From contig NZ_ASHR01000010.1 in assembly GCF_000400485.1 (NCBI RefSeq), forward strand, positions 1-64,000: a DNA stretch of 64,000 nt, written 5' to 3'. Below are positions 42,347-52,012 of the stretch, in pieces. The DNA is from Agrococcus pavilionensis RW1 (lineage in GTDB: Bacteria > Actinomycetota > Actinomycetes > Actinomycetales > Microbacteriaceae). The notes beneath the pieces were generated by a model. The model was not told the origin of the DNA, ran no database searches, and was given only the letters and a program-made list of their open reading frames with translations. Both the position numbers and the translations under genes were made by a program. How positions within the stretch are numbered: position 1 is the first letter of the stretch; the number at the start of each line of letters is the position of its first letter.

Positions 42347-43249
42347 CTATACGGGCTGCCCCGAGAACTGCTCCACATACTCGCGAAGCCATTCGCGGAG
42401 TCCCGGCCCGAGATCCTCCCGCTCGCACGCGAGCATGACGTTCGCCTTGATGTAGTCGAGCTTGTCGCCCGTGTCATAGCGGCGGCCGCGGAAGATGACG
42501 CCGTGCACGCCGCCCTCTGCATCGTCCTCGGCCATGGTGAGGAGGGCATCCGTCAATTGGATCTCCCCGCCGCGACCGGGCGCCGTCTGCTCGAGCACCG
42601 GGTAGATCTCGGGCTTCAGCACGTAGCGGCCGACGATGGCGAGGTTCGAGGGCGCCGTGCCCGGCTCCGGCTTCTCGACGAGCCCGCGCACGCGCACGAC
42701 GTCGTCCTCCTCCGTCGCGTCGACCGTGGCGATGCCGTAGAGGTGCGCTTGCGCCGGATCGACCTCCATGAGCGCGACGACGCACGTGTCGCGCTCGTCG
42801 TGCACCTGCAGCATGCGCTCGAGCAGGTGGTCGCGGGAATCGATGATGTCGTCGCCGAGCAGCACGGCGAAGGAATCGCCGTTGACGTGCGCTTGCGAGC
42901 GCAGCACCGCATGGCCGAGCCCGAGCGGATCGCCCTGCCGCACGTAGTGCACATTGGCGAGCCCCGTCGACTCCGCGACCTTCTCGAGCCGGTCCGCGTC
43001 GCCCTTGCGCGTGAGGATCTGCTCGAGCTCCGTCGCGCGGTCGAAGTGGTTCTCGAGCGCGTTCTTGTTGCGCCCGGTCACGAACAGCACATCGGGAAGC
43101 CCGGCGCGCACGGCTTCCTCGACGACGTATTGGATCGCCGGCTTGTCGACGACCGGCATCATCTCCTTCGGCAGCGCCTTCGTGGCGGGGAGGAAGCGAG
43201 TGCCGAGGCCCGCCGCGGGGATGACCACCTTGGTGACTGAGTGCCGCAT
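42347..43249 (-). CDS. galU: UTP-glucose-1-phosphate uridylyltransferase
   Basis: 300 residues, full GalU length. The nucleotide-binding opening VIPAAGLGTRFLPATKALPK is exact for the family. KEMMPVVDKPAIQYVVEE, the sugar-binding VLLGDDIID, the LVEKPEP segment and GRRYDTGDKLDYIKANV follow. It makes UDP-glucose, precursor for surface glycans. lsr2 follows in the same direction after 99 bp but has its own promoter. It diverges from the large glycosyltransferase gene over about 40 bp. Confidence 0.96.
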   Translation of the reverse strand: MRHSVTKVVIPAAGLGTRFLPATKALPKEMMPVVDKPAIQYVVEEAVRAGLPDVLFVTGRNKNALENHFDRATELEQILTRKGDADRLEKVAESTGLANVHYVRQGDPLGLGHAVLRSQAHVNGDSFAVLLGDDIIDSRDHLLERMLQVHDERDTCVVALMEVDPAQAHLYGIATVDATEEDDVVRVRGLVEKPEPGTAPSNLAIVGRYVLKPEIYPVLEQTAPGRGGEIQLTDALLTMAEDDAEGGVHGVIFRGRRYDTGDKLDYIKANVMLACEREDLGPGLREWLREYVEQFSGQPV

Positions 43250-43289
43250 AGGGGTCAGGCTAGTGGTGCCGAATGCGAGGATGGCATCC

Positions 43290-45080
43290 GTGGGGATGCA
43301 TCCGGGTGCCATGGAGCGCGGCAGTGACGTGCTCGCGCGCTCGGCACGCCTCAGCGGCAACGCCGCGATGGCGGCGGCGACGGCAAGTCGCTCGCTGCGC
43401 GAGGATCCGCTGACCTTCGCCGTGCAGCTCGCCCGGCGGTTCCCCGCCGCACGCACGCCGCTGCTCGCGGCCGCGCGCCGCGCGCGCGGCTCTGAGCGCG
43501 AGCTGGCGGAGACGTGGCTCTCGGGCGACCTCACATCGACTCGCGCGCTGCTCGGCGAGATCGCTGGTCGATCCGGCCTCGGCCGACTCGGCGCCGAGAT
43601 CGCGCATGCGGCCGGCCGCCCCGAGCTCGTCGCCGACGACACTCGCATCGCGCCGATCGCTCGCGCCCGCGCGGCGTGGCAGCTGGGCGAGGCGACGCGC
43701 GCGATCGCGCTGCTCGCCGAGCACGCGCCGAAGTCGCGGCTGCACCGCGTGCTGCGCGCCGAGCTCGCCATGATGACGCCCGGCACGCGCCTGCGCTGGA
43801 ACGCGACCGACATCGCTCCGACGACGCCGCGCCACGGCATCCTGCACCTGCTCACGAACTCGCTGCCGCACACGCAGTCCGGCTACACCGTCCGCTCGCA
43901 CGCCGTGCTGCAGGCGCAGCGCGACGCCGGCCTCGATCCCGTCGCGATGACGCGCGTCGGCTACCCCGTCGTGGTCGGCAAGCTCGGAGCGGCGGCGCGA
44001 GACGTGATCGACGGGATCGACTACCACCGGGCGCTGCCGCCGCTCCTTGCCCCATCCCCGGACGGCAGGCTCGCCCAGCAGGCCGAAGCGCTTGGCCGGC
44101 TCGCCCGCTCGGTGCGGCCGGCTGCGCTGCAGACGACCACCCACTACCCGAACGCCGTCGTGGCCCGCGAGGTCGCCGAGTGGCTGGGCACCCCGTGGGC
44201 CTACGAGGTGCGCGGCATGCTCGAACAGACCTGGGTCGCAAGCCTCGGCAGCGATGAGGCGCGCGAGCGGGCGGCGGCGAGCGAGCGCTTCAGCCTGACC
44301 CGCGAGCGAGAGGCGGAGCTCGCGTCGGCGGCCGACGCGGTCTTCACGCTGTCGGGGAGCATGCGCGACGACCTGGCCGCCCGCGGCCTCCCGGCCGATC
44401 GCATCACCCTCGTCCCGAATGCGATCGACGCGTCGCTGCTCGACCGGCGAGCTCCTGCGCCCGCAGACGCGCGAGCCGCCCTCGGCTTGCCCCGTGAGGG
44501 CTTCTGGGTGGGGTCGACGTCGTCGCTCGTCGACTACGAGGGCTTCGACGTGCTGTTGGATGCCGTGGCACGACTGCGCGAGCGAGGGCACGACGTGCGC
44601 GCACTCCTGGTCGGCGAAGGCACCGCCCGGCCCGCGCTCGAGGCTCAAGCAGCGGCGCTCGGACTCGGCGACGCCGCGGTCTTCACCGGCCGCGTCAGCC
44701 GCGACGCGGTCGTGCGGCACCGCGACGCGCTCGACCTCTTCGTTGTGCCGCGCCTGGACCGCGAGGTGACGCGCACCGTCTCGCCGCTGAAGCCGGTCGA
44801 GGCCATGGCGAGCGGGCGCCCGCTGGTCGTGAGCGCGTTGCCTCCGCTGCTCGAGACGATCGGTGGCGAGCTCGCGGCCGCAGGAGCCGCCGTCGCGCCC
44901 AGCGATGTCAGCGCGCTCTCGGACCGCATCGGGCAGATCGCGACGCAACCAAACCTGCGCGCACGGCTCACCTCGCTCGGCAGGCAACGCGCGGCTGCAC
45001 TCACCTGGCAGCGCAACGGCCTGACGTACCGCTCAGCGATGCGCAAGAACGGCGCAGATTTGCCCATGTGGGAGGATTGA
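43290..45080 (+). CDS. Glycosyltransferase family 4 with N-terminal helical extension
   Basis: About 596 residues. GTG 43290 is preferred because GAGG lies nine bases upstream; ATG 43281, 43296 and 43311 are also in frame. Residues 1-175 form an Ala/Arg/Leu-rich helical region resembling TPR-like repeats. The GT4 domain then starts with HGILHLLTNSLPHTQSGYTVRSHAVL and includes PWAYEVRGMLEQTW, GSTSSLVDYEGFDVLLDAV and VSPLKPVEAMASGRPLVVS. The HTQSGYTVRSH opening is shared with the first GT domain of the 1484-residue protein at 57487, so they may act on similar substrates. It leads the plus-strand operon containing the ABC exporter. Confidence 0.82.
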   Translation: MGMHPGAMERGSDVLARSARLSGNAAMAAATASRSLREDPLTFAVQLARRFPAARTPLLAAARRARGSERELAETWLSGDLTSTRALLGEIAGRSGLGRLGAEIAHAAGRPELVADDTRIAPIARARAAWQLGEATRAIALLAEHAPKSRLHRVLRAELAMMTPGTRLRWNATDIAPTTPRHGILHLLTNSLPHTQSGYTVRSHAVLQAQRDAGLDPVAMTRVGYPVVVGKLGAAARDVIDGIDYHRALPPLLAPSPDGRLAQQAEALGRLARSVRPAALQTTTHYPNAVVAREVAEWLGTPWAYEVRGMLEQTWVASLGSDEARERAAASERFSLTREREAELASAADAVFTLSGSMRDDLAARGLPADRITLVPNAIDASLLDRRAPAPADARAALGLPREGFWVGSTSSLVDYEGFDVLLDAVARLRERGHDVRALLVGEGTARPALEAQAAALGLGDAAVFTGRVSRDAVVRHRDALDLFVVPRLDREVTRTVSPLKPVEAMASGRPLVVSALPPLLETIGGELAAAGAAVAPSDVSALSDRIGQIATQPNLRARLTSLGRQRAAALTWQRNGLTYRSAMRKNGADLPMWED

Positions 45081-45131
45081 GACGGCGCGCGCTCGCGCGA
45101 CCGTCAAACCTACAAGATTGCTCACCTTCGA

Positions 45132-46094
45132 ATGACCGCTCCGTCCCAGCGATCCGGGTCTCAGGGACTCCGCACGCAGTGGCGACGGGCATGGTCAGCG
45201 AGGCGGTCCGGGGCCGACGCCCTATCCCCCGCGCTGCGGCTTCGGCTGGAGCGCGAGTTCGGCGACATCAGCTACCTCCGCCGCGTCGGCACTCGGCCGC
45301 CGCTGCGCGAGTACTTCACCGAGCTGTGGGATCGGCGCCACTTCGTCTGGGCTGGCGCCCGGGGCGAGGCCGTTACCCGCTACTCCAATGAGCGCCTCGG
45401 CGTCGCCTGGTATGTGCTGCGACCGCTGCTCGATGCTGCCTTCTACTGGGTCATCTTCGGCATCGTGCTGCAGCTCTCGCGGGGCATGGAGAACTTCATC
45501 GCCTTCATCCTCATCGGCGTCTTCATGTTCCAGCTGTCGTCGCGAGCGATCACAAGCGGCGTCTCGCTCATCCGGAGCTCCAAGGCGATGATCAGGGCGT
45601 TCGCGTTCCCTCGGGCCGCGCTTGCGGTGTCGATGATCCTTCGCGACTTCCTCAGCTCGTTGCCCGCGATCGCGGTGATGTTCGTCATGATCATGGCGAT
45701 CCCTCCGCACGAGGCGCCGAACGTCGCATGGTCGCTGTTCCCGATCGTCCTGGTGCTGCAGCTCGCCTTGAGCCTCGGGTTCGCCCTCTTCTTCGGCTGG
45801 CTCGGCGCGCTCATGCCCGACCTCGCGCAGGCGATGAGCTTCGTGTCGCGATTGCTCATGTACGCCTCGGCGGTCATCTTCCCGATCGAGCGGTTCCTCG
45901 ACGACCCCGCGGTTCTCGCGATCGTGCAGGCGAACCCGATCTACATCGTGCTCGACATGTATCGCTCGGTCCTGATCTCGGGCGCGGTGCCGCCGGCGGA
46001 GCAGTGGATCTCGCTCTCGATCTGGTCACTCGCCACCCTCGCGGTGGGTTTCATTCTCTTTTGGCGGGACGAGGAGCGCTATGGCCGCGAATGA
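45132..46094 (+). CDS. wzm: ABC-2 type polysaccharide export permease (Wzm-like)
   Basis: 320 residues, six membrane helices after an N-terminal amphipathic region of about 80 residues. RPPLREYFTELWDRRHFVWAGARGE is the characteristic Wzm/TagG cytoplasmic gate helix, followed by NERLGVAWYVLRPLLDAAFYWVIFG. It forms the channel that exports a finished undecaprenyl-linked polysaccharide. No obvious ribosome-binding site precedes the ATG. The ATPase gene begins inside it (14-base overlap), so the two subunits are coupled. Confidence 0.9.
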   Translation: MTAPSQRSGSQGLRTQWRRAWSARRSGADALSPALRLRLEREFGDISYLRRVGTRPPLREYFTELWDRRHFVWAGARGEAVTRYSNERLGVAWYVLRPLLDAAFYWVIFGIVLQLSRGMENFIAFILIGVFMFQLSSRAITSGVSLIRSSKAMIRAFAFPRAALAVSMILRDFLSSLPAIAVMFVMIMAIPPHEAPNVAWSLFPIVLVLQLALSLGFALFFGWLGALMPDLAQAMSFVSRLLMYASAVIFPIERFLDDPAVLAIVQANPIYIVLDMYRSVLISGAVPPAEQWISLSIWSLATLAVGFILFWRDEERYGRE

Positions 46095-46923
46095 AGTTGC
46101 ACCGGGCTGGCGACTGAGCGACGACCCGAAGGTCACGATCGCTGCGGAAGACGTGCGTCTGCGCTACACAGTGAATCGCTCCACCGGTGGCTCCTGGTGG
46201 CGCCGCGGCAGCAGGAAGGCAGTCACCGGGCCGGTGCTGCGCGGAGTGACCATGGCCGCCCGCGAGGGCGAAATGGTCGGGCTCGTCGGCCTCAACGGCT
46301 CTGGCAAGAGCTCGCTGCTCCGGGTGCTCGCCGGCCTGCAGCCAGCCACGTCTGGCACCGTGGTCGCGTCTGCGCAACCGCAGCTGCTCGGCGTGAGCGC
46401 GGCGCTCGTGCCGGAGCTCTCCGGTGAGGAGAACATCTGGCTCGGCACGCTCGCGATGGGCATGACGCCCGACGACGCCTACTTCGCCAAAGAGCGCATC
46501 GAAGAGCTCGCCGGCCTCGGCGACGCAATCAAGCAACCGATGAACACCTATTCATCCGGCATGGGCGCGCGGCTCCGCTTCGCGATCTCGGTCGCGGCCG
46601 ATCCCGAGATCTTGATGATCGACGAGGCCCTCTCGACCGGTGACGCATCATTCGCCGAGCGGTCGAAGGAGGCCATGCAGGGCCTCATCGCGCGCGCCGG
46701 CACCGTGTTCTTGGTCAGCCACGCCGCCAAGACCATCGAAGACATGTGCACGCGTGCGATCTGGCTCGATGCTGGCACGCTCATCGCCGACGGCCCGGCC
46801 GATGAGGTCGCAAACATGTACCGCTACTACGCACACAGCATCGCGCTCGGCAAGCACGACGCCGCGAAGAAGGCGCTCGAGCGAGCCACCGCTGCGCATC
46901 CGCCAGCGCTCTCGCATACCTGA
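46081..46923 (+). CDS. wzt: Polysaccharide ABC exporter ATPase (Wzt/TagH-like)
   Basis: 280 residues. Walker A GLNGSGKSS (70-78), the signature YSSGMGARLRF (near 158) and Walker B ILMIDEALSTGD are complete. The TYSSGMGARLRFAIS form is typical of Wzt/TagH ATPases. No C-terminal carbohydrate-binding domain is present; only a short charged tail follows, so the exporter probably does not need a specific terminal cap on the polymer. It partners the permease whose end it overlaps. wecB follows after 25 bases. Confidence 0.92.
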   Translation: MAANEVAPGWRLSDDPKVTIAAEDVRLRYTVNRSTGGSWWRRGSRKAVTGPVLRGVTMAAREGEMVGLVGLNGSGKSSLLRVLAGLQPATSGTVVASAQPQLLGVSAALVPELSGEENIWLGTLAMGMTPDDAYFAKERIEELAGLGDAIKQPMNTYSSGMGARLRFAISVAADPEILMIDEALSTGDASFAERSKEAMQGLIARAGTVFLVSHAAKTIEDMCTRAIWLDAGTLIADGPADEVANMYRYYAHSIALGKHDAAKKALERATAAHPPALSHT

Positions 46924-46948
46924 GGCGCCCACCGCGAAGAGGAGAACC

Positions 46949-48097
46949 ATGAAGCAGCACAAGATCATGACGGTTTACGGAACCCGTCCCGAGGCCATCA
47001 AGGTCGCGCCTGTCATCGAGCTGCTCGATCGGGACGATCGCTTCGAATCGATCCCGGTCGTGACGGGACAGCACCGCGAAATGCTCGACCAGGTCAACAA
47101 GCGCTTCGGCATCACGCCGAAGCATGACCTCGATCTCATGAAGCCGGGGCAGCCTCTCAACGGCATCGTCTCTCGCGCGATCGCCGGGATCGACGAGCTG
47201 ATCGAGCGCGAGCAGCCCGACGTCGTGATCGTGCAGGGCGATACCTCAACGGCCATGGCCGCCGCGATCGCCGCCTTCAACCGCCAGGTCACGGTCGTGC
47301 ATCTCGAGGCTGGACTCCGCACCGGCAACATCGACTCGCCCTTCCCCGAAGAGGCGAACCGCAAGATCATCGGTCAGGTCGCGAAGCTGCACCTTCCGCC
47401 GACCGCTGGCTCCCGGGAGAACCTGTTGCACGAGTCGGTTGACCCCGACTCGATCGTCGTCACGGGCAACACCGTGATCGACGCTCTGCTCGAGGCATCC
47501 ACGTGGGAGATCGTGCCCAGCGACGCACGCCTCGCCCAGGCGGTCGCGAGCGGCCGTCCCATCATTCTCGCGACGATGCACCGTCGCGAGAATCTCGGCG
47601 GCAGCATGCAAGCGATCGGCGAGGCGTTCGCGAACATCGCCCGGAAGCACACTGACCACATCATCGCGCTGCCGATCCACCGCAATCCGGCGGTGCGCGA
47701 AGCAGTGCTCCCCTACCTCGAGGGCCTCGAGAACGTAGTGGTGACGGAGCCTCTCGGCTATGCGGAATTCACCAAGGTGATGGCCGCGTCGACGATCGTC
47801 GTGACCGACTCCGGCGGTGTGCAGGAGGAAGCGCCGAGCCTCGGCAAGCCTGTGCTCGTAATGCGGGAGAACACGGAGCGGCCAGAGGCGGTCGACGCCG
47901 GCACCGTCCGCCTTGTCGGCACCGATCGGGAGCGCATCGAGTTCGAGGTGAACCATCTGATCACCGACCCTCAGGCGTACGCTGCGATGGCGAATGCTGT
48001 CAATCCCTACGGCGACGGCAAGGCGTCGGCGCGAGCGGTCGCTGCCATCGCAGCGATGCTCGGCGTAGGTGAGCGCGAGCCAGAGTTCTCCATCTGA
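46949..48097 (+). CDS. wecB: UDP-N-acetylglucosamine 2-epimerase (non-hydrolysing)
   Basis: 382 residues, ATG with GAGGAG four bases upstream. VYGTRPEAIKVAPVI is the family opening. VVIVQGDTSTAMAAA, VHLEAGLRTGNIDSPFPEE, ATMHRRENLG and TDSGGVQEEAPSLGKP complete the substrate and allosteric site. It converts UDP-GlcNAc to UDP-ManNAc, which WecC (61973-63241) oxidises to UDP-ManNAcA. The two genes lie 14 kb apart on opposite strands but enclose the putative amidation/polymer genes, suggesting one locus. Confidence 0.95.
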   Translation: MKQHKIMTVYGTRPEAIKVAPVIELLDRDDRFESIPVVTGQHREMLDQVNKRFGITPKHDLDLMKPGQPLNGIVSRAIAGIDELIEREQPDVVIVQGDTSTAMAAAIAAFNRQVTVVHLEAGLRTGNIDSPFPEEANRKIIGQVAKLHLPPTAGSRENLLHESVDPDSIVVTGNTVIDALLEASTWEIVPSDARLAQAVASGRPIILATMHRRENLGGSMQAIGEAFANIARKHTDHIIALPIHRNPAVREAVLPYLEGLENVVVTEPLGYAEFTKVMAASTIVVTDSGGVQEEAPSLGKPVLVMRENTERPEAVDAGTVRLVGTDRERIEFEVNHLITDPQAYAAMANAVNPYGDGKASARAVAAIAAMLGVGEREPEFSI

Positions 48098-48202
48098 CCG
48101 AACTCCTGGCGGCTTGGTTGAGCCACGTCGTTGCAACAACCAGTAACCTGAGCTAGCGCCGCGAGAGCATTCCGGCGGTCGGCAAAGGAGCGTCGGAACG
48201 CC

Positions 48203-48964
48203 ATGGAAGAGCTGCGCTACGAGAGTGGCATCGCGGGGCAGCCGTTGCACGCCCGCTTGTGGAGGCGCGCTTCGGCCAGCCAGTTGCTCGTGCTGATGCC
48301 CGCAGCGGTCAGCAGGGAAAGCCCGAACAGGCACCCAGCATTTGCGCGATGGCGCTGGGCAGACCGATTCCCTGATACGCACATCGTCGCGTTCGCTGAC
48401 CCATCGATGGGCCTGAGCGAAGAATTGCGTGGGGCGTGGTTCCTCCATCCAGAGGTCGACGTCCTCGACGGGATCGCGCGGCAGGTGCGAGCGATTGCGC
48501 AGACTCTCGGCGCTCGCTCAGTGCTCATCTACGGCTCCTCGCTAGGCGGCTTCGGCGCCCTTGCCACGGCCGCCCTGGTACCGAGCGCCAAAGCCTTGGT
48601 CGAAGTACCACAGCTGGATTTCGCGCACTGGCACCCCGGCGCGGTGGCTGATGTGGAGCGGCACGTTCTGGGCATGCCGTTGGAAGAACACAGAGCGCGA
48701 CAACCACACCAAGTCAGCGTTCGATCGCGCTTTGAGCGTGCGGGACGCATCCCTCCATACGTGATTGTCACCAACGTACGCGAAGACGGTTTCGATGAGC
48801 AGATCGCCTTCCAGCGATGGGTGGTCGATTCACAACTCGAGCGCGGTAATGATCTCGGGGGGCACGAGCTGCGCGTCATCGACGACGTGGTGGGCCACCG
48901 CGCACTCGGGCCCGTGCCCGCTAGCGCACTCATCTTGGAACAGTTGCGAGCCATCGCGGACTAG
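48203..48964 (+). CDS. Alpha/beta-hydrolase-like protein
   Basis: 253 residues without a signal peptide. YGSSLGGFG (residues 110-118) gives the GxSxG nucleophile elbow with Ser113. RVIDDVVGHRALG near the C-terminus could supply Asp and His of a triad. The region before the elbow (RWADRFPDTHIVAFADPSMG) fits an alpha/beta hydrolase core. Similar proteins occur among polysaccharide and accessory secretion genes as putative esterases or acyltransferases; no function is established. AAGGAG lies about 12 bases before the ATG, farther than ideal. The last four bases overlap the stop of the convergent glycosyltransferase. The 105-bp gap before it has a TAACCT -10 candidate. Confidence 0.65.
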   Translation: MEELRYESGIAGQPLHARLWRRASASQLLVLMPAAVSRESPNRHPAFARWRWADRFPDTHIVAFADPSMGLSEELRGAWFLHPEVDVLDGIARQVRAIAQTLGARSVLIYGSSLGGFGALATAALVPSAKALVEVPQLDFAHWHPGAVADVERHVLGMPLEEHRARQPHQVSVRSRFERAGRIPPYVIVTNVREDGFDEQIAFQRWVVDSQLERGNDLGGHELRVIDDVVGHRALGPVPASALILEQLRAIAD

Positions 48965-50262
48965 CTGCTGCGGTTGCGCTCGACTTCTGTCTCTAGCAAA
49001 ACACGATATTGCTCGCCGATGACGTCGTACTCAGCGTTCCTTGCGATCCAAGCGCGCCCGCCATCACGGCTGGCGACGAGTGCGCGATCCCTCGACAGCC
49101 GTCCCCACAGGTCCGCGACCGCGCTCGCATCCCCTGGCGGCACGACGTCACCACTGTTCGACTCGCGAACGAGGGCCGCCGCCTCGCCGTCCACGATCGC
49201 GGTGATGTGCTTGCCTGTCGCCATGAGTTCGTAGAGCTTCGACGGCACAGTCCACTTGAAGGGCTCCCAGTCACGCAACGCGACCACGGTCGTGTCGGCC
49301 CAGTCGTAGTGTCCGAACACTTCGTTCGGCTGCACACGGTCGAGAAGCCGGACGGGTGACCCTAGCGCCGTATTGAGCGCGCGCAGTCGCGCGACGTCGG
49401 CACCGTATCCGACGATGCGAGTTTCGATTCTCACACCGTGCTCGCGGGCAGCCGCAGTCGCCCTGATCACGGTTTCGAGCCCTTGACTCCGGCCGATGGT
49501 GCCCATGTACAGGACTCGCAGTTCGTCGTGATCGTGAACGGTAGGTGGGATCACTGCATAGCGCGCAAGCGAAGTGCCGTTGCGGATCACGTGTACCGGG
49601 TCCACTTCCCGGTCGCGTAACACTTCGGCGAAGCTCTCCGTCGTGGTGACCACGACCGCAGCGTCTCGTTGCAGCGCAGTGATCGCTCCATGCACGCGCT
49701 GCTTCACCCTCGCAATTGGTCCCGCCCCACTCACAAGCCCCGGTGTATGCGAGACGAGATCGGGCCAAGCGTCACGCATCTCTGCCACAAGCGGAACTCC
49801 CAGGCGCTTGGCTACGACCCGACCGGCTAACAAAGTCGGCAGCCCGGGCGCGGTGGCCACGATGACATCAGGCCTGACAATGCCTCTCCGCGCAAGCTTC
49901 GTCGCCAGCATGATCGAAGCTGCGGCGACCCACAGATGGTCAAGAGTCCTAGAGGCGACGCTCGCGTCGTGCCGAAGGAACGAGACGCGCCTCACTGTGC
50001 CGCCATGTGACCCGACAGCGACACCTCCCGCCCGCGTCGCCGGCGCGGCCGCGGGGTCTAGCTTGCCGGTCGGGTAGTGCGGTGGTGGCGCAATGACGTC
50101 TACAGCATGCCCTGACGCCACAAGCCGTTGAATTAGCGCGTGCCAGCGCCGTTGCGGCGCACCATTCTCCGGTTCGAAGTAGTGCGTGAGGAGGAGCACG
50201 TGCACCGGTGGCCTCACACCCCGCCGTCGATCACGTGCTTCACCCAAGCAGGATATCCGCAT
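48961..50262 (-). CDS. Family 4 glycosyltransferase (WbuB-like)
   Basis: About 433 residues from ATG 50262; GTG 50217 is an equally possible start closer to the conserved VHVLLLTHYFEPENGAPQRR. The WbuB/WcaI-type features are PPHYPTGKL, DHLWVAAASIMLATKLARR and VVAEMRDAWPDLV-like PLVAEMRDAWPDLVS. The donor half has VLYMGTIGRSQGLETVIRA, DWEPFKWTVPSKLYELMATGK (lacking the classic E-x7-E sequence but matching this subfamily) and VVPPGDASAVADL. WbuB-type enzymes often add N-acetylated fucosamine or ManNAcA-type sugars, which would suit wecB/wecC. It diverges from the permease gene over 116 bp. Confidence 0.85.
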   Translation of the reverse strand: MRISCLGEARDRRRGVRPPVHVLLLTHYFEPENGAPQRRWHALIQRLVASGHAVDVIAPPPHYPTGKLDPAAAPATRAGGVAVGSHGGTVRRVSFLRHDASVASRTLDHLWVAAASIMLATKLARRGIVRPDVIVATAPGLPTLLAGRVVAKRLGVPLVAEMRDAWPDLVSHTPGLVSGAGPIARVKQRVHGAITALQRDAAVVVTTTESFAEVLRDREVDPVHVIRNGTSLARYAVIPPTVHDHDELRVLYMGTIGRSQGLETVIRATAAAREHGVRIETRIVGYGADVARLRALNTALGSPVRLLDRVQPNEVFGHYDWADTTVVALRDWEPFKWTVPSKLYELMATGKHITAIVDGEAAALVRESNSGDVVPPGDASAVADLWGRLSRDRALVASRDGGRAWIARNAEYDVIGEQYRVLLETEVERNRSS

Positions 50263-50378
50263 CTCGCCAGAAACCCGGACGGAAGTCGCCTTCGCCGCGC
50301 CCGCGCCTGTTACGTTCGAGACTCGATGCGCGCGAACCCCGCGGTCGCGCACCCTCTCTACGACAAGGCTTTCATCAG

Positions 50379-51821
50379 ATGAGTACGGACTCGTTCGTCC
50401 CGACCGCCACATTGAAGCGCACGCTGCAGCCGCGATGGGTTTTTGCGATCGCGTTGGGCTCTGCAGTCGGGTGGGGCGCGTTCATCTTGCCATTCGACTG
50501 GCTCGCCGCTGGCGGACTGGGGGGCACCCTCCTGGGGTTCTTGATCGGCGGAGCGCTCATCGCCGTGATCGCGATGAGCTACGGCGCTGTCATCCGCGCG
50601 CTTCCAGTCACTGGCGGAGGCGTCGCATTCGCGCTGGCCTCGTTGGGCCGCGTCCACGCGTTCGTCGCGGGCTGGTGTCTGACACTCGGGTACGCGGGCA
50701 TCGTTGCTCTTAACGCGTCCGCGATGTCGCTGGTATTTCGGATGGCGATGCCCGATCTGATGATGCAACTCAAGCTGTATTCCGTCGCGGGATGGGACAT
50801 CTACCTGCCTGAGGTAATCGTCTCAGTCCTGTTCCTCTTGATCTTCGCTTGGATCAATGCGCGCGGCGTCGCACTCTCCGGTCGCCTCCAGTTCCTCGCG
50901 TGCGTGATCATGCTGCTCGCCGTCACTGCGATCATGATCGCAGCCGGTGCCTACTTCATGACCGGGGCAACCCCGATCCCTCCAGCATTCCCCGCGGACG
51001 TCTCACCCGTTGCCGCGATCGCTACGATCGTCGCTTTCGCCCCCTGGGCATACGTCGGCTTCGACAACGTCCCTCAAACGGCCGGTGAGTTCAATTTCTC
51101 GCCCCGCAAGGCGCTTGCTCTCCTACTCTGGGGTGTCGTCGCGGCGACCTTCATCTACATGGCGATGACCGTAGCGACCGCGATCGCCGTCGGCGACCAG
51201 CCGGAGCTCTATGCCGACACGGCATGGCCGCCTGCTGTCGCAATCACCGGGATCGCGGGCCCGATCGGCATGATCCTCATGCTAATTGCGGTTTCCATGG
51301 GCGTGTTAACGGGACTCAACGGCTTCTATGTCTCAACGAGCCGCGTCCTTCTCACTATGGGACGCGCGAAGATGCTCCCGCGTGCCTTTGCGGCCCTGCA
51401 CCCTAGGCACGGCACGCCCGTCGTCGGCATCGCGTTCACTCTGCTGATCTGCGTCGTAACTCCATGGTTCGGACGGGCCGCATTGTTGTGGATCGTCGAC
51501 ATGACAAGCTTCGGGATAACCGTCGCGTACTTCTACACGTGCTACTGCGCCTTCCAGCTCGGCAGATCGGGGCGCTTGCCCGGCATGACTTCGCAGCAAG
51601 CGTCGAGCGCCGGCCTCCAGGCGACCGGGCTCATTGGATGCGCGTTCGCGGTCATCTTCATGCTGCTCTTGCTCGTGCCAGGATCGCCGGGAGCCCTGGG
51701 GGCACCTTCTCTTATCGCACTGGGCGCCTGGATTGTGATGGGAGTGGTGTTCTTCCTCGCGCGACGCAAGTCTTACCTCTCGACATCCGACGAGGAGCTG
51801 CACCGCTCGGTGTTCCATTGA
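50379..51821 (+). CDS. APC-superfamily amino acid permease
   Basis: 480 residues with about 12 membrane helices. The first helix carries IALGSAVGWGAFILPFDWLA, the GSxIGxGxF-like substrate motif of APC transporters; helix 6 has FAPWAYVGFDNVPQTAGEF, also diagnostic. It should import an amino acid or related amine by ion symport. An amino acid permease inside a polysaccharide locus is unexpected. It lies directly before an asparagine-synthetase-like gene on the same strand, hinting that it supplies the amine for polymer modification (inference). Codon choice is less GC-biased than in the left half. Confidence 0.85.
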   Translation: MSTDSFVPTATLKRTLQPRWVFAIALGSAVGWGAFILPFDWLAAGGLGGTLLGFLIGGALIAVIAMSYGAVIRALPVTGGGVAFALASLGRVHAFVAGWCLTLGYAGIVALNASAMSLVFRMAMPDLMMQLKLYSVAGWDIYLPEVIVSVLFLLIFAWINARGVALSGRLQFLACVIMLLAVTAIMIAAGAYFMTGATPIPPAFPADVSPVAAIATIVAFAPWAYVGFDNVPQTAGEFNFSPRKALALLLWGVVAATFIYMAMTVATAIAVGDQPELYADTAWPPAVAITGIAGPIGMILMLIAVSMGVLTGLNGFYVSTSRVLLTMGRAKMLPRAFAALHPRHGTPVVGIAFTLLICVVTPWFGRAALLWIVDMTSFGITVAYFYTCYCAFQLGRSGRLPGMTSQQASSAGLQATGLIGCAFAVIFMLLLLVPGSPGALGAPSLIALGAWIVMGVVFFLARRKSYLSTSDEELHRSVFH

Positions 51822-52012
51822 GCAAGCCAGGCCGGTTGGTAAGGGTCGGGCGACCCGGCCGGACATGGCGGGAACTGCGCCTGGGGCATGGGGCCCTCTG
51901 ACACCGCGGCGCCGGAACCAATGTCGACTCCGAACTTGCCGAGCTGGGCGAATCCTTAGTCTCTGTCTCGCCGCCGATAACATTGGAGAACCCTACCTCC
52001 CAAGGATTCCAA

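Noticed and set aside
50379-51821. The 12-helix protein as a second polysaccharide flippase
   Set aside because: Its GSAVGWGAF and APWAYVGFDNVPQ motifs are those of APC amino acid permeases rather than Wzx proteins.
51822-52012. A possible small gene in the 191-bp gap before the first amide ligase
   Set aside because: No frame of convincing length or ribosome-binding site. Only a short GGGTCGGGCGACCC hairpin near 51845, possibly a terminator for the permease gene, is seen.
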